NCBI GenBank assembly: GCA_021463145.1
Contig: JAJTWZ010000003.1
Span: 123,321-187,320 of the forward strand
Source of the DNA: Blastocatellia bacterium
GTDB lineage: Bacteria > Acidobacteriota > Blastocatellia > UBA7656 > JADIYM01
Length of the DNA: 64,000 nucleotides
Reading direction: 5' to 3'
The notes under the pieces were generated by a model. That model searched no databases. It was not told where the DNA came from and saw only the letters and a list, made by a program, of their open reading frames with translations. The number at the start of each line of letters is the position of its first letter. Within the stretch, counting starts at the first letter, position 1. A program made the translations under genes and the position numbers. Of the stretch, positions 25,002-33,939 are shown in pieces.

Positions 25002-25790
25002 ATGGTTTATTCCAACATCTCGGTTGATCGAGCCGACTCGATAGCCCGGCTGACGCTGACGCGGCCCGAGGCGCTCAATGCATTGGACAAGGCGACCGGA
25101 GAGGAACTGCTCGACGCTCTGGAATCGCTCAGGACGGACGCCAGTGTTCGGGTGGTCGTCCTCACCGGCGCCGGCCGCGCATTCTCTGCCGGTGGCGACA
25201 TCAAGGAGATGGGACAGGCGGGCGAGCTTCCCGAATCGTTTTTCGAAGAGTTGCTGGCGACGCTGAATCGAGTAGTAGTCGCCCTGACCGAAATGCCGAA
25301 ACCGGTCATCGCGGCGGTGAACGGAATTGCGGCTGGACTCGGCTTCAATCTTGCGTTGGCCTGCGACATTCGAATCGCGGCCCGGGGCGCCGAATTCACC
25401 CAGGCATTCCTTCGCATCGGCCTGATTCCCGACGGCGGGGGCACGTACCATCTGCCCAGGATTGTAGGATGGGCACGCGCCATGGAACTCATCCTCACTG
25501 CGCGGACGGTCTCGTCGGAAGAGGCACTTCGGCTTGGGCTCGTGACGACCGTGGTCGATGAAACGGATTTCGACGAAACGGTCGACGTCATGGCCCGGCA
25601 ACTCGCCGCTGCGCCGACGTCGGCAATTGGCAGGGTGAAACAGCTGCTTGCTCATAGCCTCACGGCCGACCTCAAGTCGCAGTTGAGGCTCGAGCGCGAG
25701 ATGCAGATGGAGAGCGGCAGGTCGAACGACTTCACCGAAGGCATCGCGGCGTTCCTCGAAAAACGTTCGCCGAGATTCACCGGCTCGTGA
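25002..25790 (+). CDS. enoyl-CoA hydratase/isomerase family protein
   Basis: 262 residues, usual crotonase length. Oxyanion-hole segments are visible: GAGRAFSAGGDIKEM (about 57-71) and NGIAAGLGFNLALACDIRIA (about 107-126). RIGLIPDGGGTYHLPRIVG carries the position of the second catalytic residue, where Asp replaces Glu164 of rat hydratase, so the reaction may be isomerase- or other crotonase-type. It acts on acyl-CoA thioesters in the cytoplasm. A GGGGAG ribosome site lies 10 bases upstream. No beta-oxidation partner gene is adjacent. Confidence 0.88.
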   Translation: MVYSNISVDRADSIARLTLTRPEALNALDKATGEELLDALESLRTDASVRVVVLTGAGRAFSAGGDIKEMGQAGELPESFFEELLATLNRVVVALTEMPKPVIAAVNGIAAGLGFNLALACDIRIAARGAEFTQAFLRIGLIPDGGGTYHLPRIVGWARAMELILTARTVSSEEALRLGLVTTVVDETDFDETVDVMARQLAAAPTSAIGRVKQLLAHSLTADLKSQLRLEREMQMESGRSNDFTEGIAAFLEKRSPRFTGS

Positions 25791-25960
25791 CGGGCTCGGT
25801 CTGGAGATTGGCGTAGCCGGGTCTGAAAGCTGCAGTCTGGCCTGCTGTCCGCGACGCCTCCGATGAGGAACCTGCCTCCTCCGGACGCGCCGCGTCAGGT
25901 TAACGATTGAGGCGCCGCCCCGTCCCACACTCGGCGGCGCTTCAGAGGATCGAGGATGTC

Positions 25961-27253
25961 GTGACCGTCGTGACGACGATGACCTACCGCAGACTCCTGA
26001 AGGAGAACGTCGAGTTCAGAAGGCTCTGGCTTGGCCAACTGGTAAGCGAGCTCGGCACCTGGTTCGCGTTCATCGCCGAGCTGGGCCTCGTTCGCTCACT
26101 TTCGGGCACCGCTGTCTCGGCGAGCCTGATCGTTGCCGCGCACTTCCTTCCCTACTGCCTCGCAGGACCGGTTGCAGGCGCCCTGGCGGACCGGCTGCCG
26201 CGCCGAATGCTGATGGTCGCAGCCGACCTCGGCCGCGCGCTTTTCGCGCTGGGGTTCCTGCTCGCAACCAGCCCGGACCGGCTTTGGATCGCCTACTTCT
26301 GCGCTGCGGGGCTCTCCTCTCTCAACGCATTCTTCGACGCGGCAAAGAATGCATCGATGCCGAATCTCGCCAAGGGAGAGCAGTTACTTCCGGCGAACGC
26401 ATTGATCCACGCGATGCGATTCCTCCAGATGTCGGTCGGCGCCGTCGTTGCCGGATTGGTGACCGAGTGGTTCGGCTACAACGCCGCTTTCGGCATGAAC
26501 GCGGCCTCATTCTGCGTGTCGGCGTATTTCGTCGGGCGAATAGCAACCAATGCCCTCGAGCCGGACAATCGGGGACAGGCGGAAATGCCTGCCGCTTCGG
26601 TGGCGTCCCTGACTGCGGACCTGAGAGAGGCGGTCGTGTTCATATGGCGGACGCCGCTGGTGTTTGCAATTACGGCAATCAATTTTGGATGGGCGCTTGG
26701 CGGCGGAATGGCGCAAGTCATCAACGACCGATTCGGCGGCATCGTCTTTGCGGAGGCCGGCCAGAATGGCGACCGCGGCGTCGCAATTCTGAACGCGGGC
26801 GCCGGAATCGGATTGATGCTGGGAATGGTCATCTCGAACCGTGTGGGTGCGTGGGTTGCCGCTCGCAGGATCGTCGGCGCTTTCATTGGCTGGATGCTCA
26901 TTGGCTCCGGCCTGGTATTCGCGCTTGCGGCGCTGGCGCCGAACATCTGGGTAATGGCCGTCGTGTTCGCCGTAAATCGGATGATTCTCAGCGCGGAATA
27001 CGCGATCCAGGACACTGTGCTCATGATCGCAATACCCGATGGGCTGCGAGGCAAGGTCTACACGATCGACAGGTCGATCGAACTCGCGATCGTGGGCGTT
27101 TCGGCTCTGGCGGCCGGCGGGCTTTTTACGGTTCTGGAGCCAGGACTAGTGCCGGCGATCGCGGGCATCCTGATGGCTGCGCCCGGCGTCATCTGGCTTT
27201 CGGCACTGGCGAGAGGTCGCATCAGGATTGGACGCGAAGCGCTTCGGCTATGA
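25961..27253 (+). CDS. MFS transporter
   Basis: 430 residues from GTG 25961, which has GAGG 5 bases upstream; ATG 25979 is an alternative start without a visible ribosome site. About twelve hydrophobic segments. FRRLWLGQLVSELGTWFAF opens TM1, and the loop 2-3 signature is GALADRLPRRMLM, both typical of the macrolide-efflux (MefA)/enterobactin-exporter-like MFS branch. The substrate is unknown. The 3' end overlaps lpxC by 6 bases in a convergent arrangement. Confidence 0.85.
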   Translation: MTVVTTMTYRRLLKENVEFRRLWLGQLVSELGTWFAFIAELGLVRSLSGTAVSASLIVAAHFLPYCLAGPVAGALADRLPRRMLMVAADLGRALFALGFLLATSPDRLWIAYFCAAGLSSLNAFFDAAKNASMPNLAKGEQLLPANALIHAMRFLQMSVGAVVAGLVTEWFGYNAAFGMNAASFCVSAYFVGRIATNALEPDNRGQAEMPAASVASLTADLREAVVFIWRTPLVFAITAINFGWALGGGMAQVINDRFGGIVFAEAGQNGDRGVAILNAGAGIGLMLGMVISNRVGAWVAARRIVGAFIGWMLIGSGLVFALAALAPNIWVMAVVFAVNRMILSAEYAIQDTVLMIAIPDGLRGKVYTIDRSIELAIVGVSALAAGGLFTVLEPGLVPAIAGILMAAPGVIWLSALARGRIRIGREALRL

Positions 27254-28138
27254 AAGGGCGCCGGCAGCGTCGGGGATCTGCGACGAGACGATCATCCAGG
27301 CGGATTCGTCTCGCGCGACCTTTGCGACCAGTTGAGTGTGCAGCGCGTGACCTGCGCGGTCGGCGATGACGTGTCCAAGCACCGGCATGCCGAAGAGCGC
27401 AAGGTCGCCCACGATGTCGATCATCTTGTGGCGCACGAATTCGTCGGGCCAGCGCAATGGGACCTCGTTCAGCATTCCACCCTGCGGAGTCAGCACGATG
27501 GCGTTCTCGGTCGAGCCTCCCTGAACGAGACCCGCCTGACGAAGCGCTTCGATCTCGTGCACGAAGCCGAACGTTCGCGCGGCCGCGAGCTCAGAGACGA
27601 ACTCGCCGTCCGTTATGGACACTGACCGGCGCTGATTTCCAACAACCGGGTGATCGAATTCGATCCGACAGGTGATCCGATACTCTTCGGCCGGCTCTAT
27701 GCGAATCGAGCGATGAGCCTCGACGATCTCCACCGGGCGGCAAATCCGAAGGAACTGGCGCGCCGCCTCCAATTCGCGCACGCCGGCATCTTCGATCAGA
27801 TCCACCCATCCCTCTGCACTGCCATCGAGGATCGGAACCTCCATGCCGTCGATCTCGACGATGCAGTTGTCGACGCGGCATCCAACGAGCGCGGCGAGCA
27901 GGTGTTCGACAGTCGACACCATCACGCCCTGCCGCATCAGCGTAGTCGCGTAACTGACCCTGGCAACGGAGTGTGGCGCGGCGGGAACGTCGAATTCTCC
28001 CAGATCGGTCCGGCGAAAGACGTAGCCGGTAAATGCCGGCGCCGGTGTCAATCGAACCGAAACGTGAGTTCCTGTGTGAAGACCGACTCCCGCTACTTCG
28101 GCCGTAGTGTCCAACGTCGTTTGCCGGGATGAGAGAAT
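27248..28138 (-). CDS. lpxC: UDP-3-O-acyl-N-acetylglucosamine deacetylase LpxC, probable ATT start
   Basis: Zn deacetylase catalysing the first committed step of lipid A synthesis. Zn ligands and catalytic positions are present: STVEHLLAAL (His), RHKMIDIVGDL (His and Asp) and ADRAGHALH (His). The first canonical start, TTG 28114, cuts into the first conserved strand and has no ribosome site. In the same frame the sequence continues upstream as ILSSRQTTLDTTAEVAGVG, a normal LpxC N-terminus, beginning with ATT at 28138 that sits 6 bases after AGGAGG (28145-28150). I therefore place the start at ATT, giving 296 residues. It is convergent with the MFS gene. The start is inference; the enzyme identity is firm. 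Confidence 0.88.
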   Translation of the reverse strand: MLSSRQTTLDTTAEVAGVGLHTGTHVSVRLTPAPAFTGYVFRRTDLGEFDVPAAPHSVARVSYATTLMRQGVMVSTVEHLLAALVGCRVDNCIVEIDGMEVPILDGSAEGWVDLIEDAGVRELEAARQFLRICRPVEIVEAHRSIRIEPAEEYRITCRIEFDHPVVGNQRRSVSITDGEFVSELAAARTFGFVHEIEALRQAGLVQGGSTENAIVLTPQGGMLNEVPLRWPDEFVRHKMIDIVGDLALFGMPVLGHVIADRAGHALHTQLVAKVARDESAWMIVSSQIPDAAGALS

Positions 28139-28421
28139 AAAATGCCTCCTGTACGCCTATCGAGCCTACGAACTGACATGAACAGGAGCAATTCGCATGC
28201 CTCGGTTCACTGACCACCAACTCCCGAGAAAAGTCCAAGACTGGCAATTGTGCAGTCGCCGGATCGTCGCATTCACGCAACACCATTGAGGCGGCCACGC
28301 AACACTTCTGTGACATCGGTTCGGATTCGAAAGCCTGCTCTTCACGTCACGAAGCGCGGTGGAGCGGTTGTACGCCGGCTTACCACAAGCTGAGTCCGCG
28401 ACACGCCGGCTTTTCACGCGA

Positions 28422-28697
28422 CTATTTCAACGACGCGCGCTGAGCGACGACTCCGACAATCACCAATGCAATCGCGACTGCGACGATCCCCCATAGCAAC
28501 GCCGAGAGCCACGGCGGCGGATCCGACCAGAGGCTGCGCCTGGCCGACTGCGACGGATCCCGTCGCTTCATGAAGCGGTTCTTGCAACTGCTGCACCGAT
28601 ATGGATAGACACCGGCTGCGCTGAGCACGAACTGTTCGACGAAGCCCTTTCGTCGCGAGCGATGCACCCGGTTTTCGCTGCATTGGGGACAGATCAT
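28422..28697 (-). CDS. zinc-ribbon protein with one C-terminal membrane helix
   Basis: 91 residues from ATG 28697. The N-terminus has two knuckles, MICPQCSENRVHRS and YRCSSCKNRF, forming a probable zinc ribbon. Then follow a basic linker and one hydrophobic helix (LSALLWGIVAVAIALVIVGV) close to the C-terminus, so the ribbon should face the cytoplasm. Family not identified. No clear ribosome site. It is divergent from polA, with start codons 76 bases apart. Confidence 0.65.
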   Translation of the reverse strand: MICPQCSENRVHRSRRKGFVEQFVLSAAGVYPYRCSSCKNRFMKRRDPSQSARRSLWSDPPPWLSALLWGIVAVAIALVIVGVVAQRASLK

Positions 28698-28759
28698 TTG
28701 CGTCTTTGAGCGGCGTGTCGCCTGCGATTGCAGTTCGAGAATCGCCGGCCTCGGGAGTG

Positions 28760-28765
28760 TACAAT
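28760..28765 (+). promoter_or_regulatory. -10 box implying a leaderless polA transcript
   Basis: TACAAT ends 8 bases before the polA ATG (28774), and no Shine-Dalgarno sequence is present, so transcription should start at or next to the start codon. A -35 hexamer is not evident. Confidence 0.4.
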
Positions 28766-28773
28766 AACGCGCC

Positions 28774-31503
28774 ATGCCTGACACAACCGATGCGCTCTAC
28801 CTTGTCGACGGGATGTCGCACATTTTCCGGGCCTATTACGCGATCCGCGGCCTGTCGAACGCGGCCGGGCTCTCCACGAACGCGGTATACGGCTTCACGA
28901 TGATGGTTCGAAAGCTCATCTCGCAGGAGAAGCCGAAATACCTAGGCATCGTGCTCGACAGTGCGGAGCCTACGTTCCGACACGAAGCCTACCCGGAGTA
29001 CAAGGCAACGCGCGGTCAGATGCCGGACGATCTTGCGGCGCAGATTCCGTACATTCTCAAGGTCTGCGAGGTGTTCCGTCTGCCTGTGGTGCGGGTTCCC
29101 GGGCTCGAGGCGGACGACCTCATCGGCACTCTGGCTCACAAGGCTCAGGATGCCGGAATTCGCACGGTCATCGTTTCCCAGGACAAGGATCTCTGCCAGC
29201 TCGTCACCGATCGCATCTCTATCCTGCGCGAGGAACGTGATCGTTCAGTGACTCGCGTAGATCGCGGCGGTGTCGTCAAACGGATGGGCGTTCCACCCGA
29301 ACAGGTCGTCGATCTGCTCGGCCTTCAGGGAGACACATCCGACAACATTCCCGGGGCTCCCGGGATCGGCGAAAAAGGCGCGCTGCAGATTCTCGAGCAG
29401 TTCGGATCTATTGAAGCCGCTCTCGCAGGCTGGGAAGGCGTTTCGCGAAAGTCGTACCGCGAGTCTCTGCGTGACAATGCGGACATCATCAGGCTCTCGC
29501 GCGAACTCGCGACGATCAAAACAGACTGCCCTGTCGATCTGGACCTCCAGGACCTGGAAGTCTGCGAACCTGATGCAGCCGCAGCTCACGAGCTCTTCGC
29601 CGAACTCGAGATCAACTCTCTTGCCAGGGAGTTCGAGAAGCTCGCCGGAGCAAGCTCCCAGGCGCCCACCGCTGCGGCCCCGAAAGCGGGCTCGATTCGC
29701 GATTACGCCACTGCGGTAACCGCCGCAGCAGCCGCGGCTGCCGTTGCGAAAGCGACCGATGCGGGCCGGTGCGCCATCGCGTTGGCCACTTCAATCAACG
29801 GTGACGTCTCCGGCGTCGCTATCAGTCACGCCGATGGCGCCGGTATTTTCATCGACGTTCGGAACTCGGACGAGCCAGAGGCTTCGCTCCAGAGAATCGT
29901 GGAGCTGCTGGCGGACTCGAAGGTGGAGAAGGCCGTTCACGATGCGAAGACGGTTCTGCACGGGCTGAACAGGCTGTTCGAGTCGCGGCACGAAGACCGG
30001 AAGCGCACCGTGCTCGCGGCAATCGCGTCCTGCGGAAGCAGGTATCCCTGGGGTGGCGGGGTGCGAATCGCGCCGATCAAGGATGACACGCTGCTCATGG
30101 CCTACCTTCTCGATCCGAACAGGGGAAAGTATGCGCTGGCCGATATCTCACGCGACACGTTGCAATTCGAGCCGCTCACCCGCGTGGAAGGAGTTGGCGC
30201 CGAGGCCCTGGTGGCCATCAACGACGCCGATGCGACGCTCCAATTGGCAACCAGCCAGCGCGCCCTCATCGAATCGAAGGGGCTGGTCGAAGTCTACGAA
30301 CTGCTCGAACTGCCGCTCGTCGAGTTGCTGTACGAGATCGAACGAATCGGACTTCGGCTCGACCCCGCTGCGCTCGAGGAAACCGGCAAGGAGATGGATT
30401 CCGAGATGGCGCGCCTCGCCGCGCGAATTTACGAACTTGCCGGGCAGACGTTCAATATCAACAGCCCGTCTCAGCTCGGAGACATTCTGGAGCGGCTGAA
30501 CTTTCCGATGAAGCGCCGCACCTCGACCGGCAAAATTTCAACCAGCAAGGACATTCTCGAGGAGCTGGCGGCGGAGTTCGAGTTGCCGCGACAGGTCATC
30601 GAGTATCGTGAGCTGGCGAAGTTGAAGGGGACTTACGTGGACGCTCTTCCCCTTTCAATCGATCGCGAGACCGGCCGCGTTCACACCAGCCTCAACCAGG
30701 CCGGCGCCGCTACCGGCCGGCTTTCGTCATCGAATCCGAACCTCCAGAATATTCCGGTACGCACCGAGGCGGGGCGCTCCATCCGTCGCGCCTTCGTTGC
30801 CCCCGAAGGATGCGAATTCGTGTCAGTCGATTACTCGCAGATCGAGCTTCGCGTTCTCGCGCACATTGCCAACGACGAACGGATGCGTGAAGCCTTCCAG
30901 CGGGGCGAAGACATCCACGCGGCGACGGCTCGCGAAGTGTTCGGCGCTACAACCATCGCCGAGGAGAAGGAGAAGCGCCGCCTCGCGAAGATCGTGAACT
31001 TCGCCATCGCGTACAGCGTCGGCGCCTTCGGTCTCGCCCAACGTACCGGGCTATCTCGCAAGCAGGCACGCGAGGCGATCGACCGCTACTTCGCGTCGTT
31101 CACGGGGGTGCGAACCTACATGGACGAGACCCCGGAGCGCGCCAGGAAGACCGGCGACGTCCGAACGATCTTCGGCCGGCTTCGTCAGATTCCGGACATA
31201 GACAACAAGAACCCTGGCCTGCGCGCCCGTGCCGAACGCGAGGCCATCAACATGCCAATCCAGGGCACGGCCGCCGACATCATGAAGCTCGCGATGATCG
31301 CCTCGCGGGAGGCGCTGGCCTCGTCGGACCTGAAGGCGCGAGTGGTCATGCAGGTGCACGACGAACTCCTGATCGAGGCCGCGCGCGATGACGTCGAAGC
31401 CACGAAGGCGCTCGTGAAGTCCGCGATGGAGAACGTCTACAACCTGTCGGTGCCGCTCGTCGTCGATTCCGGCTCGGGCGCCAACTGGATGGAAGCGAAG
31501 TAG
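28774..31503 (+). CDS. polA: DNA polymerase I
   Basis: 909 residues, full family length. Residues 1-290: 5'-3' exonuclease with VDGMSHIFRAYYA, GLEADDLIGTLA, SQDKDLCQLV and GDTSDNIPGAPGIGEKGA. Residues 305-500: 3'-5' exonuclease fold, but the DxE metal pair is lost (IALATS where IDTET is expected) and only the last Asp (NDADATLQL) remains, so proofreading is probably absent. Residues 510-909: polymerase with RLSSSNPNLQNIPVR, motif A VDYSQIELR, O-helix RRLAKIVNFAIAYS (Arg, Lys, Phe and Tyr kept; usual Gly is Ala) and motif C MQVHDELLIEA. It fills gaps and removes RNA primers. Confidence 0.95.
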   Translation: MPDTTDALYLVDGMSHIFRAYYAIRGLSNAAGLSTNAVYGFTMMVRKLISQEKPKYLGIVLDSAEPTFRHEAYPEYKATRGQMPDDLAAQIPYILKVCEVFRLPVVRVPGLEADDLIGTLAHKAQDAGIRTVIVSQDKDLCQLVTDRISILREERDRSVTRVDRGGVVKRMGVPPEQVVDLLGLQGDTSDNIPGAPGIGEKGALQILEQFGSIEAALAGWEGVSRKSYRESLRDNADIIRLSRELATIKTDCPVDLDLQDLEVCEPDAAAAHELFAELEINSLAREFEKLAGASSQAPTAAAPKAGSIRDYATAVTAAAAAAAVAKATDAGRCAIALATSINGDVSGVAISHADGAGIFIDVRNSDEPEASLQRIVELLADSKVEKAVHDAKTVLHGLNRLFESRHEDRKRTVLAAIASCGSRYPWGGGVRIAPIKDDTLLMAYLLDPNRGKYALADISRDTLQFEPLTRVEGVGAEALVAINDADATLQLATSQRALIESKGLVEVYELLELPLVELLYEIERIGLRLDPAALEETGKEMDSEMARLAARIYELAGQTFNINSPSQLGDILERLNFPMKRRTSTGKISTSKDILEELAAEFELPRQVIEYRELAKLKGTYVDALPLSIDRETGRVHTSLNQAGAATGRLSSSNPNLQNIPVRTEAGRSIRRAFVAPEGCEFVSVDYSQIELRVLAHIANDERMREAFQRGEDIHAATAREVFGATTIAEEKEKRRLAKIVNFAIAYSVGAFGLAQRTGLSRKQAREAIDRYFASFTGVRTYMDETPERARKTGDVRTIFGRLRQIPDIDNKNPGLRARAEREAINMPIQGTAADIMKLAMIASREALASSDLKARVVMQVHDELLIEAARDDVEATKALVKSAMENVYNLSVPLVVDSGSGANWMEAK

Positions 31504-31530
31504 GCCCGTTTAGAGCCCGTCGCGGCCTCC

Positions 31531-31559
31531 CCACTCCGGCTGTGCGACTGCGGAGTTGG
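31531..31559. terminator. hairpin between convergent polA and nrdD-like genes
   Basis: CCACTCCG (31531-31538) pairs with CGGAGTTGG (31551-31559) with a one-base bulge, 28 bases after the polA stop. No T-run follows, so it is a weak terminator candidate. Confidence 0.3.
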
Positions 31560-31683
31560 CGAATGACCGCCAGGTACGACCTTGGCGCGCGCGCGCCCTA
31601 TCACCGCGAGATGGCGGGGCCCAGGCGCAACGAACCGCTCCGCAGACGAGGCTACGCCCCCGGGATCACAACACGCCTTCGAA

Positions 31684-33726
31684 TCAGAACTCCGTCCGGA
31701 ATCGATGCGCGAGTTCCACTCTCCTCGATTCTTCCGACGCCGGGATCAGGTTGTACCGATCGCCGGACAGCGCATACGCATCCACGCTTTCCGATCCGCA
31801 CTTCGGGCATTCGCCGTGGACACCCGTCGCCGGCGCGTCACACGCATTGCAGAACGTGAATTCAGGAGCGAAAACCAGGGCGCCGACCCCCGATTGGTAG
31901 AAACCCTGCGATATCAGAAGCGCGGCCTGCTCCGCGCTCGGGGGCGGCGCGTTGAACCAGATCTCAGAGCGAGCGTTGAGCAGCCCGGGAACGTGAAGCT
32001 CACCCTCGGCCTTCAGCCGATCCAGCGGCGCAAGCGGCGCCGTAGCGGCGAGCCTGCACCCGGTCGTGTAGGTCGCGCCAGCGCCGTCAGCTCCCATGAC
32101 TTCGGCCGCCGCGCTTCCGAAAAATCTGAGATCGAGACGCGCCAGCCGGCGAGCGGTCGACCCGTCCGAGGACTCGCTTAGCAGGAACCGCACGCGATGC
32201 TTGTCCGACAGGCGCCCGATCTCGCGACTCAGATGCCCCATGACACGCCGCCCGAACTCCAGCGCCGCCGGGTCCGCGTGAAGTTCCTTACCGGTGACGC
32301 TCCTGGCCAGTTCGTTCAATCCAACTGGCGCGATCGGGTGCGATGTCCACGCAAGCCGCAGAAACGGTTTCCCTGCGACTGCCATCGCAAGCAGCGACAG
32401 CGGTCCGAACTCGCCGCGCGCAAGCAGCTTCTCGAGGAAGATGCGCTTCTCGAGGTGCGCCTGAGCAGCCGCTTCCACGACCCGAGTCAGTTCCTCGAAC
32501 ACGCGGACCTGATCGCCACCGGCGAGATATCCGACGCGCGGCAGATTTATCGCAACGGCAGCAAGAGCAGCGGAGCGCCAGTTCTCGGTTTCGGTCTTCG
32601 CGATGGCGGATGGATCGGAGACGCCGAAGCGCTCGAAGAATGCCGACTCTCCATCCCGGTCGAATGCGATAGTGAGGCCGCCACGCTCGGTTGCCACGCG
32701 GCTTGCGAGATCGAGAACCACCCTGTATCCCGCCCGCTCGGTGAACCTGGAGTTGATATGAAGTATTGCCCGCGGGGACACGAACGGACGTTGTCGCGCG
32801 TCTCCGGTGAGACAGACTTCGAAGAACGCGCGCAGGAATCGATGCGCCGCCTCCGTGTACTCGCTGTAGGTGCGAACCAGCTGCGCGCCACCCGGACCGA
32901 CTGCCGGCCGGCTCGCCATGTCCTCGGGAGCACGCCAGTCGAGATGTATGTCGCAAGAAATAGCCTGGCCTCCGCGAGCGACAGCCGGAGACGACAAGTC
33001 GTGCAACAACATCTCCGCAAGTTGGCACAGATCGCGGTGCGAATGGTTCTCGATGAACGGCGCGAGACCGAAGTTAAGACTGTCCCATACGATCGGGCCG
33101 GAGGCGTATCCCTGCAATGCGGCCGTGAACTTCACGATGTGCGAGACGAGAACCTCGGGCCGCCGTGCCGGCGCGGCATTCGCGAAGCCCTTCGGCAGCA
33201 CGACGCCGTGCCTTTTCACGTGGTCGAGCGAGCACGTGAGTGAGTAAGGACGGTCGATCGAGCCAAGATGGAGGATGTGAATGTCGCCGACGAGGTGGGC
33301 GTTTGCCGACTGCTCGGAGAGGACGGCAACGATTCCGAACTCGCGCTTGATGGCTTCGGCCAGGTGGAGACTGGTGCCCTCCGGACCGTGAGGCCGGCCG
33401 ACGTCGTCACGCCGGGATCCGTGCATCAGCCGGTCGACGTCGTACAGCGGAACTCCGAGACGGGCGTGCGCGCGATGCGCGTCTTCCATACCGTACTCGA
33501 GCAACTTTGCGTCGACCAGGCCGCGAATGACGGACGAACTGAGCGTACGCAGGCCGACCCTCTCGATAAAGCCGCGTATCTCGACGCTCAACTGCTGCGC
33601 GCGTTCCCGATCCAGGTGTGCCTCGCGAACCAGCGTCTCGACGATCCGCGTGGAGTCGAATAGAGCCACGTCCTCGTCACTGCGCCGGACCAGGAGTTCG
33701 AGCTCCACGGCGTCGCCCGCGGACAT
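31684..33726 (-). CDS. divergent anaerobic ribonucleoside-triphosphate reductase (NrdD)-like protein
   Basis: 680 residues from ATG 33726; the long open frame upstream is antisense to metK and is rejected. Residues 1-100 form an ATP-cone ([20 protein letters not shown], ending [17 protein letters not shown]). The body shows NrdD landmarks ([21 protein letters not shown] element, [38 protein letters not shown]). The C-terminal Cx2C...Cx2C zinc site is intact, but the glycyl-radical loop is SGDRYN rather than RVxGY. No NrdG activase gene is nearby. It would reduce NTPs to dNTPs without oxygen, if active. Alternative: a related glycyl-radical enzyme or a paralogue with another job. Confidence 0.7.
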   Translation of the reverse strand: MSAGDAVELELLVRRSDEDVALFDSTRIVETLVREAHLDRERAQQLSVEIRGFIERVGLRTLSSSVIRGLVDAKLLEYGMEDAHRAHARLGVPLYDVDRLMHGSRRDDVGRPHGPEGTSLHLAEAIKREFGIVAVLSEQSANAHLVGDIHILHLGSIDRPYSLTCSLDHVKRHGVVLPKGFANAAPARRPEVLVSHIVKFTAALQGYASGPIVWDSLNFGLAPFIENHSHRDLCQLAEMLLHDLSSPAVARGGQAISCDIHLDWRAPEDMASRPAVGPGGAQLVRTYSEYTEAAHRFLRAFFEVCLTGDARQRPFVSPRAILHINSRFTERAGYRVVLDLASRVATERGGLTIAFDRDGESAFFERFGVSDPSAIAKTETENWRSAALAAVAINLPRVGYLAGGDQVRVFEELTRVVEAAAQAHLEKRIFLEKLLARGEFGPLSLLAMAVAGKPFLRLAWTSHPIAPVGLNELARSVTGKELHADPAALEFGRRVMGHLSREIGRLSDKHRVRFLLSESSDGSTARRLARLDLRFFGSAAAEVMGADGAGATYTTGCRLAATAPLAPLDRLKAEGELHVPGLLNARSEIWFNAPPPSAEQAALLISQGFYQSGVGALVFAPEFTFCNACDAPATGVHGECPKCGSESVDAYALSGDRYNLIPASEESRRVELAHRFRTEF

Positions 33727-33819
33727 TGTGAAATCGGACGGATTGGGACGATCGGGGTCCACCCGGCAGACAATACCGACGCGACAATTCGGGCGCAAGC
33801 AGGGCGCCGGATGGCTTCC

Positions 33820-33848
33820 TTGACGCTCCATGGACCGTGTGCTACGCT
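33820..33848 (+). promoter_or_regulatory. metK promoter
   Basis: TTGACG (33820-33825) and TACGCT (33843-33848) are separated by 17 bases, and a TGn extension precedes the -10. This predicts a leader of about 85 bases before the GTG at 33940. Confidence 0.5.
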
Positions 33849-33875
33849 GCCCGGCTTTTTTGGAACCAGGAAAGT

Positions 33876-33893
33876 TTCCTGTCGCGACAGGAA
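33876..33893. promoter_or_regulatory. 18-base perfect palindrome in the metK leader
   Basis: TTCCTGTCGCGACAGGAA is a perfect palindrome lying about 20 bases after the predicted transcription start and 47 before the start codon. It could be an operator for a dimeric repressor or a leader hairpin. It does not match a SAM riboswitch I can recognise. Confidence 0.4.
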
Positions 33894-33939
33894 GCCTCTG
33901 CGCATAGGGATATCCAGCACGAATGGAGGCCATCAGGAA

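Noticed and set aside
28166..28417. Minus-strand open frame of 83 codons between lpxC and the zinc-ribbon gene
   Set aside because: No ribosome site, Trp/Cys/Arg-rich with no pattern; treated as a 280-base intergenic region.
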